From NCBI RefSeq assembly GCF_000787575.1, contig NW_012236501.1, positions 161,102 through 225,101 on the forward strand: 64,000 bases of DNA, given 5' to 3'. The position numbers and the translations under genes are program-made. The notes beneath the pieces were generated by a model. It worked only from the letters and a program-made list of their open reading frames with translations. It was not told the origin of the DNA and did no database searches. Numbering within the stretch: position 1 is the first letter of the stretch; every line of letters starts with the position of its first letter. Of the stretch, positions 1 through 11,265 are shown one piece after another. The DNA comes from Acytostelium subglobosum LB1 (Eukaryota; Evosea; Eumycetozoa; Acytosteliales; Acytosteliaceae).

Positions 1-960
1 CATTCACCAAGGTGTTCGATAGATTGAAGTCGTACTGCCATGGGTACTTCCAGGATGTGGTTCACAATGGAGAGCTTCGAGACAATCATGCAGAAATATG
101 GAAAGAAGGTATTAAGCACAATGTTCATCTCATTGTGGACGGGTCAGAGCAGAGGATTCAAGTGCCGCCACACAAGACGATCAAGGATCTTGTTTATTCT
201 GGCAAGAAATCAATGTATTCTTTGGCAGTGTTGGTCATTTGCGATATACGTGGCAAGATCGTGTATGTAGGTAAGACAGAGGGAGGCGCCCAGCCTGACG
301 TCTCGCTCTACAAGGATGCTGCACCTAGACTACAGGCTCTGTTCGATGAAGATATTGTCATTCTCGGTGACAAAGGATTCAAAGGAGGTCAGAAGTACTA
401 CACCAACACCATCACCCCCAAGATCAAGTCGGCTTCATTGATCGATCATATGGAGTACACAGACAAGATGATCAGAAAACGCACGCTCGATGAGCATCGC
501 CTGCGTCAAGGAAAGGAGGCGACCAAGGTATCTAAGAAGTTGAAGGCATTGGAAGCCAAGGTCACCAAAGAAGGATTCGATGCCGAGCGTATCCTGAGAG
601 AGAAAGATGAGAGCAATCGAATCAAGAAGGTGAGGATCATCATTGAGAATGTCTTTGGAGAGATGAAGAAATGGAACATATTGTCAGACACAATCAGATC
701 ACTTGGCGACCTTTCTGACAACATTCAACGACACAACGCACTCTGGACAATTATCGCATATTTGACCAATATGTTCCACTCCTTTGGACGAGACGACGAT
801 TTCTTTAAGGTCTAATTTATCATACAACAACAACAACAACCACAACAACAACTACAACAACAACAATAAAAATATAAATATTTAATTAACATCAGATAAG
901 GTTTGAAAGGGTTCCCCTTGCTGTTCCAAGGGTTGTCCAGGGTCGAACCAGCTCGAACCC
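1..960 (+). mobile_element. PIF/Harbinger-like DNA transposon, 3' part
   Basis: Plain DNA transposon remnant or right-hand end. It contains the transposase frame at 3-815, followed by a CAA-rich A/T tail (815-895) and then sequence that does not match the ankyrin family (roughly 895-1000). Ankyrin-family homology on the opposite strand resumes near 1010-1050, so the element appears to have landed in, or rearranged with, a member of the ankyrin array. I could not identify terminal inverted repeats or a target-site duplication. The right boundary is therefore approximate, and the left end lies outside the window. Confidence 0.6.
3..815 (+). CDS. DDE transposase (DDE_Tnp_4 / Harbinger type), 5' partial
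   Basis: The frame is open from the left edge, and no in-frame ATG precedes the conserved core, so the true start lies upstream of the window. Numbering from base 12, a DDE-type catalytic triad can be proposed: D43 in LIVDGSEQRI, D120 in ILGDKGFKGG and E212 in IIENVFGEMKKW. The stretch SLAVLVICDIRGKIVYVG between the first two is typical of the DDE_Tnp_4 nuclease family (HARBI1 relatives), which cuts and re-joins transposon ends. A lysine/arginine-rich helical insert (about 155-208) lies between the second D and the E. The visible frame has no internal stop. Whether the enzyme is active cannot be judged without its N-terminus and the element's ends. Confidence 0.75.
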   Translation, partial: FTKVFDRLKSYCHGYFQDVVHNGELRDNHAEIWKEGIKHNVHLIVDGSEQRIQVPPHKTIKDLVYSGKKSMYSLAVLVICDIRGKIVYVGKTEGGAQPDVSLYKDAAPRLQALFDEDIVILGDKGFKGGQKYYTNTITPKIKSASLIDHMEYTDKMIRKRTLDEHRLRQGKEATKVSKKLKALEAKVTKEGFDAERILREKDESNRIKKVRIIIENVFGEMKKWNILSDTIRSLGDLSDNIQRHNALWTIIAYLTNMFHSFGRDDDFFKV

Positions 961-2226
961 AAGGATTGAGACCGCTGAAAAATGAATTCTCTGCGTAACC
1001 TTGACTATCCCCTGCAGAACCTTAGCAGCAACCAACTTGATATTTGGGTGTGAGGCAATACGCTTGAACACGGACAATGGAACTTTGGATGCCTTCAAGT
1101 GATTCACATATTGCTTGGCAAACTTGGCATTGGTGTTGTGCGTAATCTGGTCCAGCAACAGATCGACCATGTCAAATTGTCCATAGTTCATCGCCATCTC
1201 CACCAATGTCATCGATTTTGATAGTGCGTCACTTACAATGTCCATGTGACTGTCGATGAGGTACTTCATGATGTGTGCCTGTCCGGAGCGCATGGCTTCC
1301 TCCAAACTCCTTGTGTCGATCACTCTACTTGCTCCATTCACACCCGGATGTTCAAGGATAACCTTGAGCGTGTCTAGGTTTTCATGGCAGTAACACTTTT
1401 GAATATAACTACTCCATTCAGATGAATCTGAAAGACTCGTTGGGATGTGATCCAAGAGGTATTGAACATTCTGGGCCATATTGCAGACGACTGATTTCTC
1501 TGTCAACGTCAACCAAATGGTTGGGTCGTCCAGCAGTCGGTAGGTGCCAAACTCCTCGTTGAGTAGACGGAGCATGTTGATGCGGACGCAGGGTCGAGTT
1601 AGAAGATACATGAGCGATCTAGAGTTGAACTGGAATTCCTCCAAGATTGAATGTTGAAGCAACAGCCGAACAAAGTGTTCGTTGTTGTGATTGATGGCGA
1701 TCACCAGTTGACGGGGTGTGAGACCTCTGATGATGCCATGACCAGTCATGTCCAAGTAGGTCTGAAGCATGTACATGTTGCCACCTGTGACAACCGCGGT
1801 GATCACATCAATGTATTTGTCATCATCTGAGTAACACTCATCGCACTTCATCGGTATCGACATGTTTGTGTTGTGTAACAAATGATCAAATACTCGTTGA
1901 TTGTTGTACTTGATTGAATGTGTGAGCAATTTGATGTTGGGAGGGTATGTCGGTGCAACTCGATCATACTCTGTGATGAAGTATTGTGTTGCGTTGTACT
2001 TTAGCATCTGTTTGAGATCACCTCTGTCTAGTAGCTCTTTGCCTTTGATCACTGACTGTATTAATTTGATCGTTTGTGTCGTTGTGTCTTCTTTGAATCT
2101 TTTGTCATATCCTTCAATGAAGATGATAACTTGTGCTTGATGAATATTACTAACATGCTTGAATATCAATTGACACAATGATGTATCACTGAACACTCTA
2201 TGTATAACTATCTTGTTATTATTCAT
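892..2226 (-). CDS. Ankyrin-array gene 1, truncated first half
   Basis: Open frame of 444 residues. The start at 2226 (MNNNKIVIH) was chosen because it matches sister genes; the longer frame begins with a non-ATG codon. The header domain (about 5-110) contains VFSDTSLCQLIFKHVS, VIKGKELLDRGDL and YNATQYFITEYDRV. Degenerate ankyrin-like helix pairs follow, for example around AHIMKYLIDS and FDMVDLLLDQ. Homology to exon 1 of the other loci stops around residue 400. The last 35-40 residues look unrelated and lead into transposon-flanking sequence. About 300 residues of the first half and the whole second half are missing, or lie beyond the window edge. Function is unknown; probably a protein-binding scaffold, and as it stands probably a broken copy. 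Confidence 0.7.
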   Translation of the reverse strand: MNNNKIVIHRVFSDTSLCQLIFKHVSNIHQAQVIIFIEGYDKRFKEDTTTQTIKLIQSVIKGKELLDRGDLKQMLKYNATQYFITEYDRVAPTYPPNIKLLTHSIKYNNQRVFDHLLHNTNMSIPMKCDECYSDDDKYIDVITAVVTGGNMYMLQTYLDMTGHGIIRGLTPRQLVIAINHNNEHFVRLLLQHSILEEFQFNSRSLMYLLTRPCVRINMLRLLNEEFGTYRLLDDPTIWLTLTEKSVVCNMAQNVQYLLDHIPTSLSDSSEWSSYIQKCYCHENLDTLKVILEHPGVNGASRVIDTRSLEEAMRSGQAHIMKYLIDSHMDIVSDALSKSMTLVEMAMNYGQFDMVDLLLDQITHNTNAKFAKQYVNHLKASKVPLSVFKRIASHPNIKLVAAKVLQGIVKVTQRIHFSAVSILGFELVRPWTTLGTARGTLSNLI

Positions 2227-2305
2227 TTGTTCATTTGAATGTGGATTAATGAATGATGAGTGAGCGTGTGTGTTCTTGGTGAAAGAATGAACCACATTAA
2301 CTAGT

Positions 2306-5300
2306 TTATTTATGGGTTGAACTTCGTTCAAGTTTGAGTTGATTGATTCGGTTGGTGATCCATGTGATCATCTTGACATGTCCATCAATGAATGCTGTGT
2401 GTCGAAGTTGTATCAGTAATCGGATGACATGAGTTGGATGTTGTGACATTGCTCGCCACATTGTTGATGATTGATCACCAAAGAGATAGACGATCACATT
2501 GAGATGGTTGGCCATGACAGCATCCTCCATTGAATGAAGGGATGGGACCAGTTTAACATCTGTTAAACGTTCGTGAATGAATGTCATCATGTCCACAAGT
2601 CCATTGGAGCAAGCATGATCCAACACACCAACAATGATTGGATGGTATTGTTGAGTGTTCTGAATGATTCCAGTGTCCATGAGCATGGCCATCACTTCAA
2701 CATCGGTGATCCTGTTAGTCTTGAAATCGGTCAGAACATCAAGATTGAGATTTAGTGGACTATTTCCAGTGGTTGTGGCAGCGTCTTGAGCGATATCAAG
2801 AATGAACTTGATTGATTGAGTGTCACCACGATTGGCGCATTGAGGCATCGCTCGAGTGAACAACAATCTGTGATTGGCTTCGATGAAGATTGTGTGCATC
2901 AGCTTGATGAGTGAGTGTGAGTGTGATGCTGCATGTTTCACAATCATGCTGATGTCTTGATCGTGGTAAGGTTGTTGTGGGGGCAGCCAACTCTTGACGA
3001 ATGCATGGACAACTTCATCCGTCATCTTGGTCTGTGGACAACATGTCGATTCCATGATGTTGTTCAGAGTGTCAATGTCAAAGTTGTCAATGTCGCCAAA
3101 TGCAATGTGTCGTGCCATCACAAGTCCAACCAGATGGTTCAACACGAGACCATAAGTCAGCCTCACGTGTCTTTCTTTGGACTGGTAAATGCCAATATGG
3201 TTCATTGGGAGGGGAACTATCGAAATCAACTTGCTCGAGAGGCAAACAATCATCAGGATGTTTGGTCATGATCATGTCGGCAGTGACATCGTCGCCAACC
3301 CTTGCCGATGCCTCCAATGCAAATTGGTAGTTAGTCTTGAACATGCCGTATTGGTTGAGTTCAAGCAGGTCAATGCAGTCCCTGTCGCCATTGAGTATGG
3401 CACTTGCCATCACTGATTCAAATGTACAGTTGATGTTTGGGTGTGCCACCAATCGTCGCAGGAGGCCAACTGATAGGATGCTCGGGTGGATATCACAGAC
3501 GATGGGGTCGGTATTGGGAACATAGATGGGCATATCATAAATGAACATTGCCTGAGTCAGGTGTCCTAGCTTCAGTTCATTGCCCAATACCATACGTGGA
3601 TCAAATGGAAAATCGGGCAGATCGTTGGTGAAGATTGAAATCAGTCGCTTTGCCATGTCAAGATGTCCATTGCGGATTTATTCCAAGTATGCAAAAGAGA
3701 CCATGTTTGGTGGCAGCGTGCTGGCAGGTACATAGCTGAGAATGAGGTCGAGCTCTCTTTGATCACCACTACCGCCACAACATAGAACCGTTGTTGCTAT
3801 ATATTCTGGGTTTTTGAACAGATCGGACCTATGGCGCTCAACTTTGGCGAGGAACTCTGACATTTTTGGTGGAGCAACTCCGACATTTTTGGTGGCTGAG
3901 ACAATCATCTGATCGATATTATGTTTTATCTGTGTGAATGATCTTCCCAACCTGTTGTAATCCATCATGTCTTTAAGGAGCGGCATCTTATCCTCACCAG
4001 TAAATAGCTTGATCATCTTGTTATTCTTCTCTACCGCTGGCTTGATTTTTCATGTTGATTGCCAGTGTTGATCGACCCATATTCGCCTTTAGCACATCAA
4101 CACAATGATTCCAACCATCACCATGTCGGTGAGGACCATTTGGATATCCAAATAGTTCCTCAACATGTCTGGAAGAGATGCGCCGATTGCAAATGTCATG
4201 TTGGTGTTGGTCACGAGCTTGTCGAGGATATGAGTGTTGGTATATATGATGGCGTAACTGATCAGTTGAGAGTTGAATGGATATAGGTTGGCCACAGAGT
4301 TGAACGATTTGATGAACCATTCATTGGCACCATACTTGATAAAGTCCACCAATGTGTCACTGTCCACCAGTTGTTTGCCTTTGATCAGTTGACCATCAAC
4401 CAATCCAAATGATGTCCTGTACAAGTCACCAATCATTCTCATGATGATCATGCCCAATCGTCTGTCTCTGAACACCATGTGGAATGTTGTTGACATTCGT
4501 GATGATGATGATGTTGATGTTGATGTTGGAATGATCAAGTCCATCTTGTCAACACTATCCAATTCTGATTGAGTCCGATCATCCAATCCAGCATCTGGTT
4601 GTTTCCTGTGTTGATTGATAGATCGATTGTTTGAGTGAGTGTGATTGAATGAACATACCTCTTCTTGCTCGAGTTGATGTCCTTGATGATTGAGTGACAC
4701 AGGTTGATGATTCGGATGAATCCACGATCATAGGCAATGTTGAGTACAGTGTTGATCGTTCGAAGTCGTTGTCCATTGGTCATGTTGATGATGAATGGTG
4801 ATGATGGCCANGTCTTGAGAAGGTACTCAAGCACNTGATATGAGTTGGTNTTTGTTGCAATATCGNAATGTTCCAGACTCACAACTCCACCAATCTTTGG
4901 ATCAACNAGTATCTTGATCACTGATATCTTGTTCTCCTGGCAAGCAATCCACAATGTTCTGTCCACCAATAATGGGTCACACACCTTGTTGTCGATCAGT
5001 CTGTTGAGTACAAACTCAAACACTTCGAGAGAGTTGTTGATGGCGTGCTCCAAACTGTTGAATGAATGCAAAGGCTCTTCGGAGAACTCGGCCAAATGGT
5101 CAAAGATTGCTCGAACTGTATCCAATGTGCCACTCTTAAACGCGCCATCGATGGAAGATTGCATTTAATCGTCGTCATCATCGGTTTGTGGTGGGAGGTG
5201 CTTGGAGAGATAGATGATGATCTCAACATTGCCCTTTTCGATTGCCTCCTCTAAATGACCAAATGTGTATATGTCACTTGACCATCTGGGCCACTCTCGA

Positions 5301-6784
5301 ACTTCTGTCTGATCAGTTGCATCAACTCCAGTGAATGACCAGCAGCAATAATTGAACAATCCCACTGATTGTCTTTAATCTCGCTATCAAAGTGATTGTT
5401 GATAATGAGTGTCTTGATAATTTCGACGGTCACCTTGCTCGCTGGGTCATTGAGCTTGAAAATCAGTTCACTGAGTATGCTCAAGGGCTGCGGTCGGTGT
5501 GTCTGGATGGCAATGAGCATGCTCATCTCGTGTGACATCGTGACAAATAAGGTGGACTCATCAACGCCTGTCCTTTCGCTGAGATTGTCACACGTGACAG
5601 TTGGAGGCAGTCTGTTGATGTCGGGTGTTGGTGCACGCTCGAATGGATGTATGCCGTTACATTCAACAATCGGGTAATTGGCCACTCGCTTGAACACTGA
5701 CAATGGTACTTTGTACGAGTCCACTACGCGTATATGTTGCTTGGCTACCTTGAGGTTGGTGTTGTGTGTCATCTCATCCAGCAGCATATGGATCATGTCA
5801 TGATGTCCACCGTACATTGCTCTCTCAATCAACTTTGTGGTGTTGAAAGGGCGTCGCTAATGAGGTCCAAATGGTTGTCAAAGAGGTACTTGATGATTTG
5901 TACCTTTCCACTGCGGATGGCTTGCTCCAAACTCCTTGCTTCGATCACTCTGCTTGCTACAATAACATTGGGATGTAGAAGATAACCTTGAGTGTGTCGA
6001 CATTTCCATTGATGTAACTATCTCGAATATAGTATCTCCATCCGCGTGATGTAAGGCTTGCTGGGATGTGATCCAAGAGGTACTCGACAGACTCTGCCAT
6101 CTCCCAGGATAATGACGTATGTGCTAGCTTCATCCATGTTGAGTCCGCCAGCAGTCGATAGGCGGCAAACTCTTCGTTGAGTAGACGAAGCATGTCGATA
6201 CAGACAGCACGCCGAGACAGACTGATATTGATCGAGTAGGTTACAGGTACATGAACGGTTGTATGTTGAAGCAACAGTCGAACAAAGTGTTCGTTGTGAT
6301 TGATGGCGAGCATCAGTTGGTCGCGCTTGAGACTTCTGATGATGCCATGGCCTGTCATGTCGAAGAAGGTCTGAAGCATGTACATGTTGCCACTCGTGAC
6401 AACAGCTGTGATCACGTCAGTGTATATGTCCTTCCCACCGTACTTCATCGGTATCGACATGTTTGTGTTGCTCAGTAGATGATCAAACACTCGTTGATTG
6501 TTGTATTTGATTGATTGTGTGAGCAATGTGTTGTTGGGAGGGTATGTCGATGCAACTCGATCATACTCTGTGATGAAGTATTGTGTTGCGTTGTACTGTA
6601 GCATCTGTTTAAGATCACCATTGTCGAGTAACTGTTTGCCTTTGATCACTGACTCTATAACTTGATCTTCATCACCGGATGTTTTAAGTTGTGCTTGATG
6701 AATATTACTAACATGTTTGAATATCAACTGACACAATGATGTGTCACTGAACACTCTAACTATCTTGTTGTATTTGTTCATCAT
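2306..6784 (-). pseudogene. Ankyrin-array gene 2, decayed two-exon copy
   Basis: The locus has the full family layout but is split over many frames. Exon 1 runs from 6784 (MMNKYNKIVRVFSDTS) to 4659 and ends in the KKR|gtatg donor. The intron is 4606-4658 (53 nt). Exon 2 runs from 4605 (second header, MSTTFHMVFRDRRLGMI) to a stop at 2306. Frames change near 5.95, 5.25, 4.1, 4.0, 3.67 and 3.15 kb, and there is an in-frame TAA at 5165-5167. The landmark CDIHPSILSVGLLRRLVAHP is still legible near 3.5 kb. Five single Ns lie inside exon 1, so a few breaks may be assembly errors, but their number makes a real pseudogene likely. Its stop codon overlaps the AATAAA-like 3' box. Confidence 0.75.
4811..4907. 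other. Cluster of five single ambiguous bases
   Basis: Single Ns occur at 4811, 4835, 4850, 4866 and 4907, all within exon 1 of ankyrin locus 2. They probably mark positions where reads from near-identical paralogues or alleles disagreed. Confidence 0.95.
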
Positions 6785-6861
6785 TTAATCAAATGATCAA
6801 TGTTCATACTCAAACACACAGATGATCTTGGTGAGTGAAGTTGTTGTTTATTTATTATGGG

Positions 6862-9800
6862 TCATTTTGGAAGTTCGTTTCGACGAAACGATCTGGAGAC
6901 TCGTTGAACCAACTCAATGATCTTGATGTGTCCATGTTGGTATGCCTCTATGCCAATGACTTCCAAGTGTCGAGCAATATGTGATGGATTGATTAATGCT
7001 CGATGGTATGGTGACTGATGGATGGTGTCACCAAAACACTCATCCTCAAATAGATACCTGATCAATTGATGATGGTTGTCACTCGATGCCTTTGATAGTA
7101 TGTTCAATGATGGTAGATACCTCTTGAGCAGTAGCAATCCTGATCCAGGTATGTCACAACATCGTTGATGAACCAATCTCACCACATCAACCTGTCCATC
7201 CTTGAATGCCGAGTCCATAATATTATCCAATACTTCTATGTTATATTCATCGGATGTATCCAAAGTGAGGTATCCCTTGTCAAAGATGAATGACATCGAC
7301 TCACTATTATGTATCTTGAATGGAATGATGGCACTGGGTCTGCCCTTCCACATGCCCATTATGTACTCTATTGATTGAGTGTCGGCACTCTGGACACGTG
7401 AGTCAATGACACTCTTGAAGTCCAAGAGTCCAAGAAGACCAGCCATCATGTCAGGGCCGATTGATTTGAACAATATTTTGAGGTGATCGAGTGAGATGTT
7501 CTTTGCCGCTGCAGCAAAGATCCTTTTGAATCCAAACAAGTAAAATTCTCTATCATCACCTATGCAATCAAACAAACTAATAATGTCACCAATAATCTTG
7601 CTTCCAATAGATGATGATTGTATCGCTTTGGCAATGAAGTCTGGGATGTTTGTCTCATTAATGAGCTTTTTGCCCAACTTTTTGAGGAGTACCCTGGACA
7701 GGACTATGTTGCCACGATTGATTGTTTCTTGAAATGCTTGGTTGTATTCTTGTAATTCTATTGGATACGTATGATCATTCAAAAATAGGTCGATGACATC
7801 TTGCTTTCCTGCTCTGATGGATGATTCCAAAATTCTCTCGAATTTGCAAACGATTAATGGATGTGCCTTCAATCGATTGATCAACTCAATTGACACAATG
7901 CTCGAATTGATGTGTGTCACTTCGCAACAATCATCAATATCCAAAGGTGTGTTGTCGAGTATGTAGTTGACCAAGTCCACATGATGGTTCTCTTTGAGGG
8001 CAACGCCAAGTTGTTTGAATACCGAGAGATCGACCAACCTTTTGTTTCCTTCGCAGTTATTATTTGAGTTGATCAATGTCTTTAACATGTATAGGTTGCC
8101 TCCCACTGATGCTGCCCTGAGTAAATTTGAGAAACACGGAGAATTGATTGACCAAAGAGGAACTTCATCATAGTATTCCATGAAGACTTGCGCGTCCAGA
8201 AAATATCGAACAATGTCAATGAGGTTGAGCTCCACTGCCTTGGAAAGTAATGTCATCAAGTCGTTGACCTTGATCAAATGGTGATGTTGGAGGAGATTGA
8301 GCATCTCTAGTGCCCATGGCTTGGTGAGCCACGAACTGACCAAGTTTTGAACATGTTCGCAATTAACTATTGCATTGACTTGGAAGCCAAAATCTATGAA
8401 CTTGCGAAGGTATGTCGGATTCTTGATGTAGGACACTGATAAACTTGAGATCTCGATTGTTCGCGGCGATTGAGATGTGACTGCCAGGTATTGATCCAAC
8501 GCCCTCTCCCAGTCTAGCAGAGTGCATGATGAATGTCTTTCATTGAATGCGGCGATGTGACCACCATTGTCAATGTTGGGATTGATTACCATTCTTGGAT
8601 CGCCCAACAATATGTCTAGTATGTACTTGTTGGGATGGATCAAGGCCTGGCTAAGTAGATGTACATTTGGAAGTGTCATGTTGTCCTTCACATGGGCATA
8701 GTATGACTCGATGAACCATTGTGATGCACCATACTTGATGTATTCCTCCAGACTGTGCTTTGATCGCAACTCTCCACCTTTGATACAGTTGCTCGCAGTA
8801 ACTCCAAATGATCTGTGGATGCTTGATACCTGATACATGATGGTCTGGCACAACTTATTATCTGTGAACACCTTGTGAACTGCGGTCTCCAAGTGTGAAG
8901 ATGCGTGGACAACCATGATCTGATCAATATCTCCACAATGGTCCTTGTCTCCATAATCGTCTCTATCTCTGTTTGATTGATTGGTTGAATGATTGAATGA
9001 GTGATACTTGAGGTTACCAACAATCATATATACATGTTCGAACATACCTCTTCCTGTTTTCTTGAATGACTTTGATTGAATGTTGACATAGTTTGATGAT
9101 GCGAGAGCGCCCACTCATCAAGGCTCGATGCATGATCATGTTGAGGGTTCGTAATTGGTTTGTCTTGGAATGATTGTTGAACTCTGTTGACTTTAAGTAA
9201 TGTTCCAACATATGATAGGCATTGTTATGTGATGCCTTCATCAATGTTCTGAGTGTGACTGTTGGTAGTGGCTGTCCAGCATCCTTTAATCGCTGTACGA
9301 GTATGTCCAATGCATATTGATTGTCATTGTAGAAGGCTGTTGCAATCATGCCCATCACATTAGCATTGATCCTTCCATTCGTGTTGTAGTCTGTGATTGT
9401 AAACTTGTCCAGGAAATGAGGAACGACACCTGGTGTGAAGTTGGTCATAATCGATTCGCGAATGTAATCATTATAAACTAACTTTGGCAACCTGTCCAAC
9501 AATAAGGCCACCTTGTCCAACGATTCCTTTGATATTATCTCACGGGCCGCAAACTCAACTGTATGGTTAGTTGACATTCTGTCAAGATGATCTGCAGAAG
9601 TATGATCGAGTACCAATGACATAGCTTCAATGTTGCCCGTCTCCAATGCTATGACCAAACAATCACTTGTGAAAGGGAGATTGAATGATTGATGTATCCT
9701 CAGCGCGACCATTGGCGAGATATACATTGACAATGAGATTAGATGTTTGGTGTTTGAACATCGAGGAGCATCCGATGGGCAGTTGTCAATGAAGTTGAGA

Positions 9801-11137
9801 ATGATCTCCTCTGTGATGTGGCATCCTGGTACCTTCATCGACTCTAACAAGAATGACAAGTTGGAATGAGAGAATAGCTTGAGTCCTTTATGACGAGGAT
9901 GAGTGATGAACTTAGCCATTTGACTGGACATTCGGCCCCACATTGCAACACCAATCGATACGGGCTCGACTTGAGGAAGGAGTGACTCGGCCATCTCAAA
10001 GTTATTCGTGTTTATCGTCGATAAGGGAGTGACACGAAGCTTGGCATCGGTTGGTGATCTGTCTGTGTCTCCGTCAGGCCACTCAAAATATTGAATGACC
10101 GTCTCCCTGAGTCCATCATCATCATCATCACCGTCGCTACCACAAAGAAGTGGTTTGATAAGATCACCATGGCCAAAGTCCAAAGCTGCCTGCAGCATTG
10201 GAAGATTGTGGAAGGGCTTTAGTCCCAAGGGTGTGTTGCAAAGGGATTGGAACATCTCAACGTTCCCTTGTTTGGCCACATATACCAATCCTTTACGTAT
10301 ACTCTGTTTGATCGGTGATTCTCTCTTAGCTAAGAACTTGGGCATATGCTTGACAATGTATTGGACACTGTCCACCTTGTTCCACTTGATACACAGTTTG
10401 AGTAATGATGGTAACAACACGTGGTCGTTAAAGTGGACTTCGAATTCCTCGTGTAGAAACTTGAGCATGTCGACACTGGCCGGCCGCTTTACTCCATCTC
10501 TAGCCGTCTCACCTCCACATTTGTGTTTGAGTAGCAGTCGCACAAAGTCAACGTTGCCAGTGTCAATGGCCGAGCCCAAGTGATAGCTGAGGATTGATAA
10601 TGATCGTGCTGCGCCATTCACATTCAAGTAGGCAGTGAACATGTCAACATTGAAATGTTTGATAATCTTTAGCATTCTATCTTTATCAATTTGTTCAAGT
10701 AATGTATTGCAACAGCCTATGTTGTTATTGAATATATGATTGAATGTAATAATATTATTATGTTTGAATGATTTATATAATAGTCTGGTGACAAGTTCCA
10801 TTGGTATTGGTAGTGATTGTGATATACTATCAAATGATTCGATGAACCATCTTGTGGCATGGTACTTGATCATCTCTACAAGATTGTCATCATTATATAA
10901 CTTGTCACCTTTGATCGTTTTGAGTATTATTGGGAAGATGTTGTTGTTGTTGTTGTTGTTGTTGTTATTGTTGATGTTATAGTGATAGTCTTTGGTGACC
11001 AATGGAGTACCTTTGTTGATGGTCCATTGATTATGGATCATGCTCACATGTTGAAAGATAGTTGATCTTAACACCTTGTTGTGTATCATCAATCTGAATG
11101 TACTGTCAATGGCGACATCAGTAGTAGGTGTAATCAT
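6862..11137 (-). CDS. Ankyrin-array gene 3, intact two-exon gene
   Basis: Model: complement join(6862..8968, 9048..11137), 1398 residues, start ATG at 11137. Exon 1 opens with a diverged header (STFRLMIHNKVLRSTIFQHV; KGDKLYNDDNLVEMIKYHAT), then an asparagine run and many degenerate ankyrin-like repeats, ending ENRKR at the donor. The intron is 79 nt, phase 2 (AG|gtatgt...cag|A). Exon 2 starts in an acidic linker and enters a second header (LETAVHKVFTDNKLCQTI; CIKGGELRSKHSLEEYIKYG), followed by repeats to a TGA. Its exon 1 is the most diverged in the array. The role is unknown; ankyrin-type solenoids usually bind proteins. No signal peptide or membrane segment is seen. Confidence 0.85.
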
Positions 11138-11265
11138 TATTTAATATATGTTATCTCTATGACGATGAATGATTGATCACAAATTGATCAAGATATTTTT
11201 ATGGTCGTTTTGGACCCAAGCCCACACACAAAGTGATCACTTATTTATGGAAGTTCATCAATCAA

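Noticed and set aside
930-975. tRNA-like T-loop (GGTTCGA) near the transposon edge
   Set aside because: Only one short match; no acceptor stem, anticodon arm or D-loop can be folded around it.
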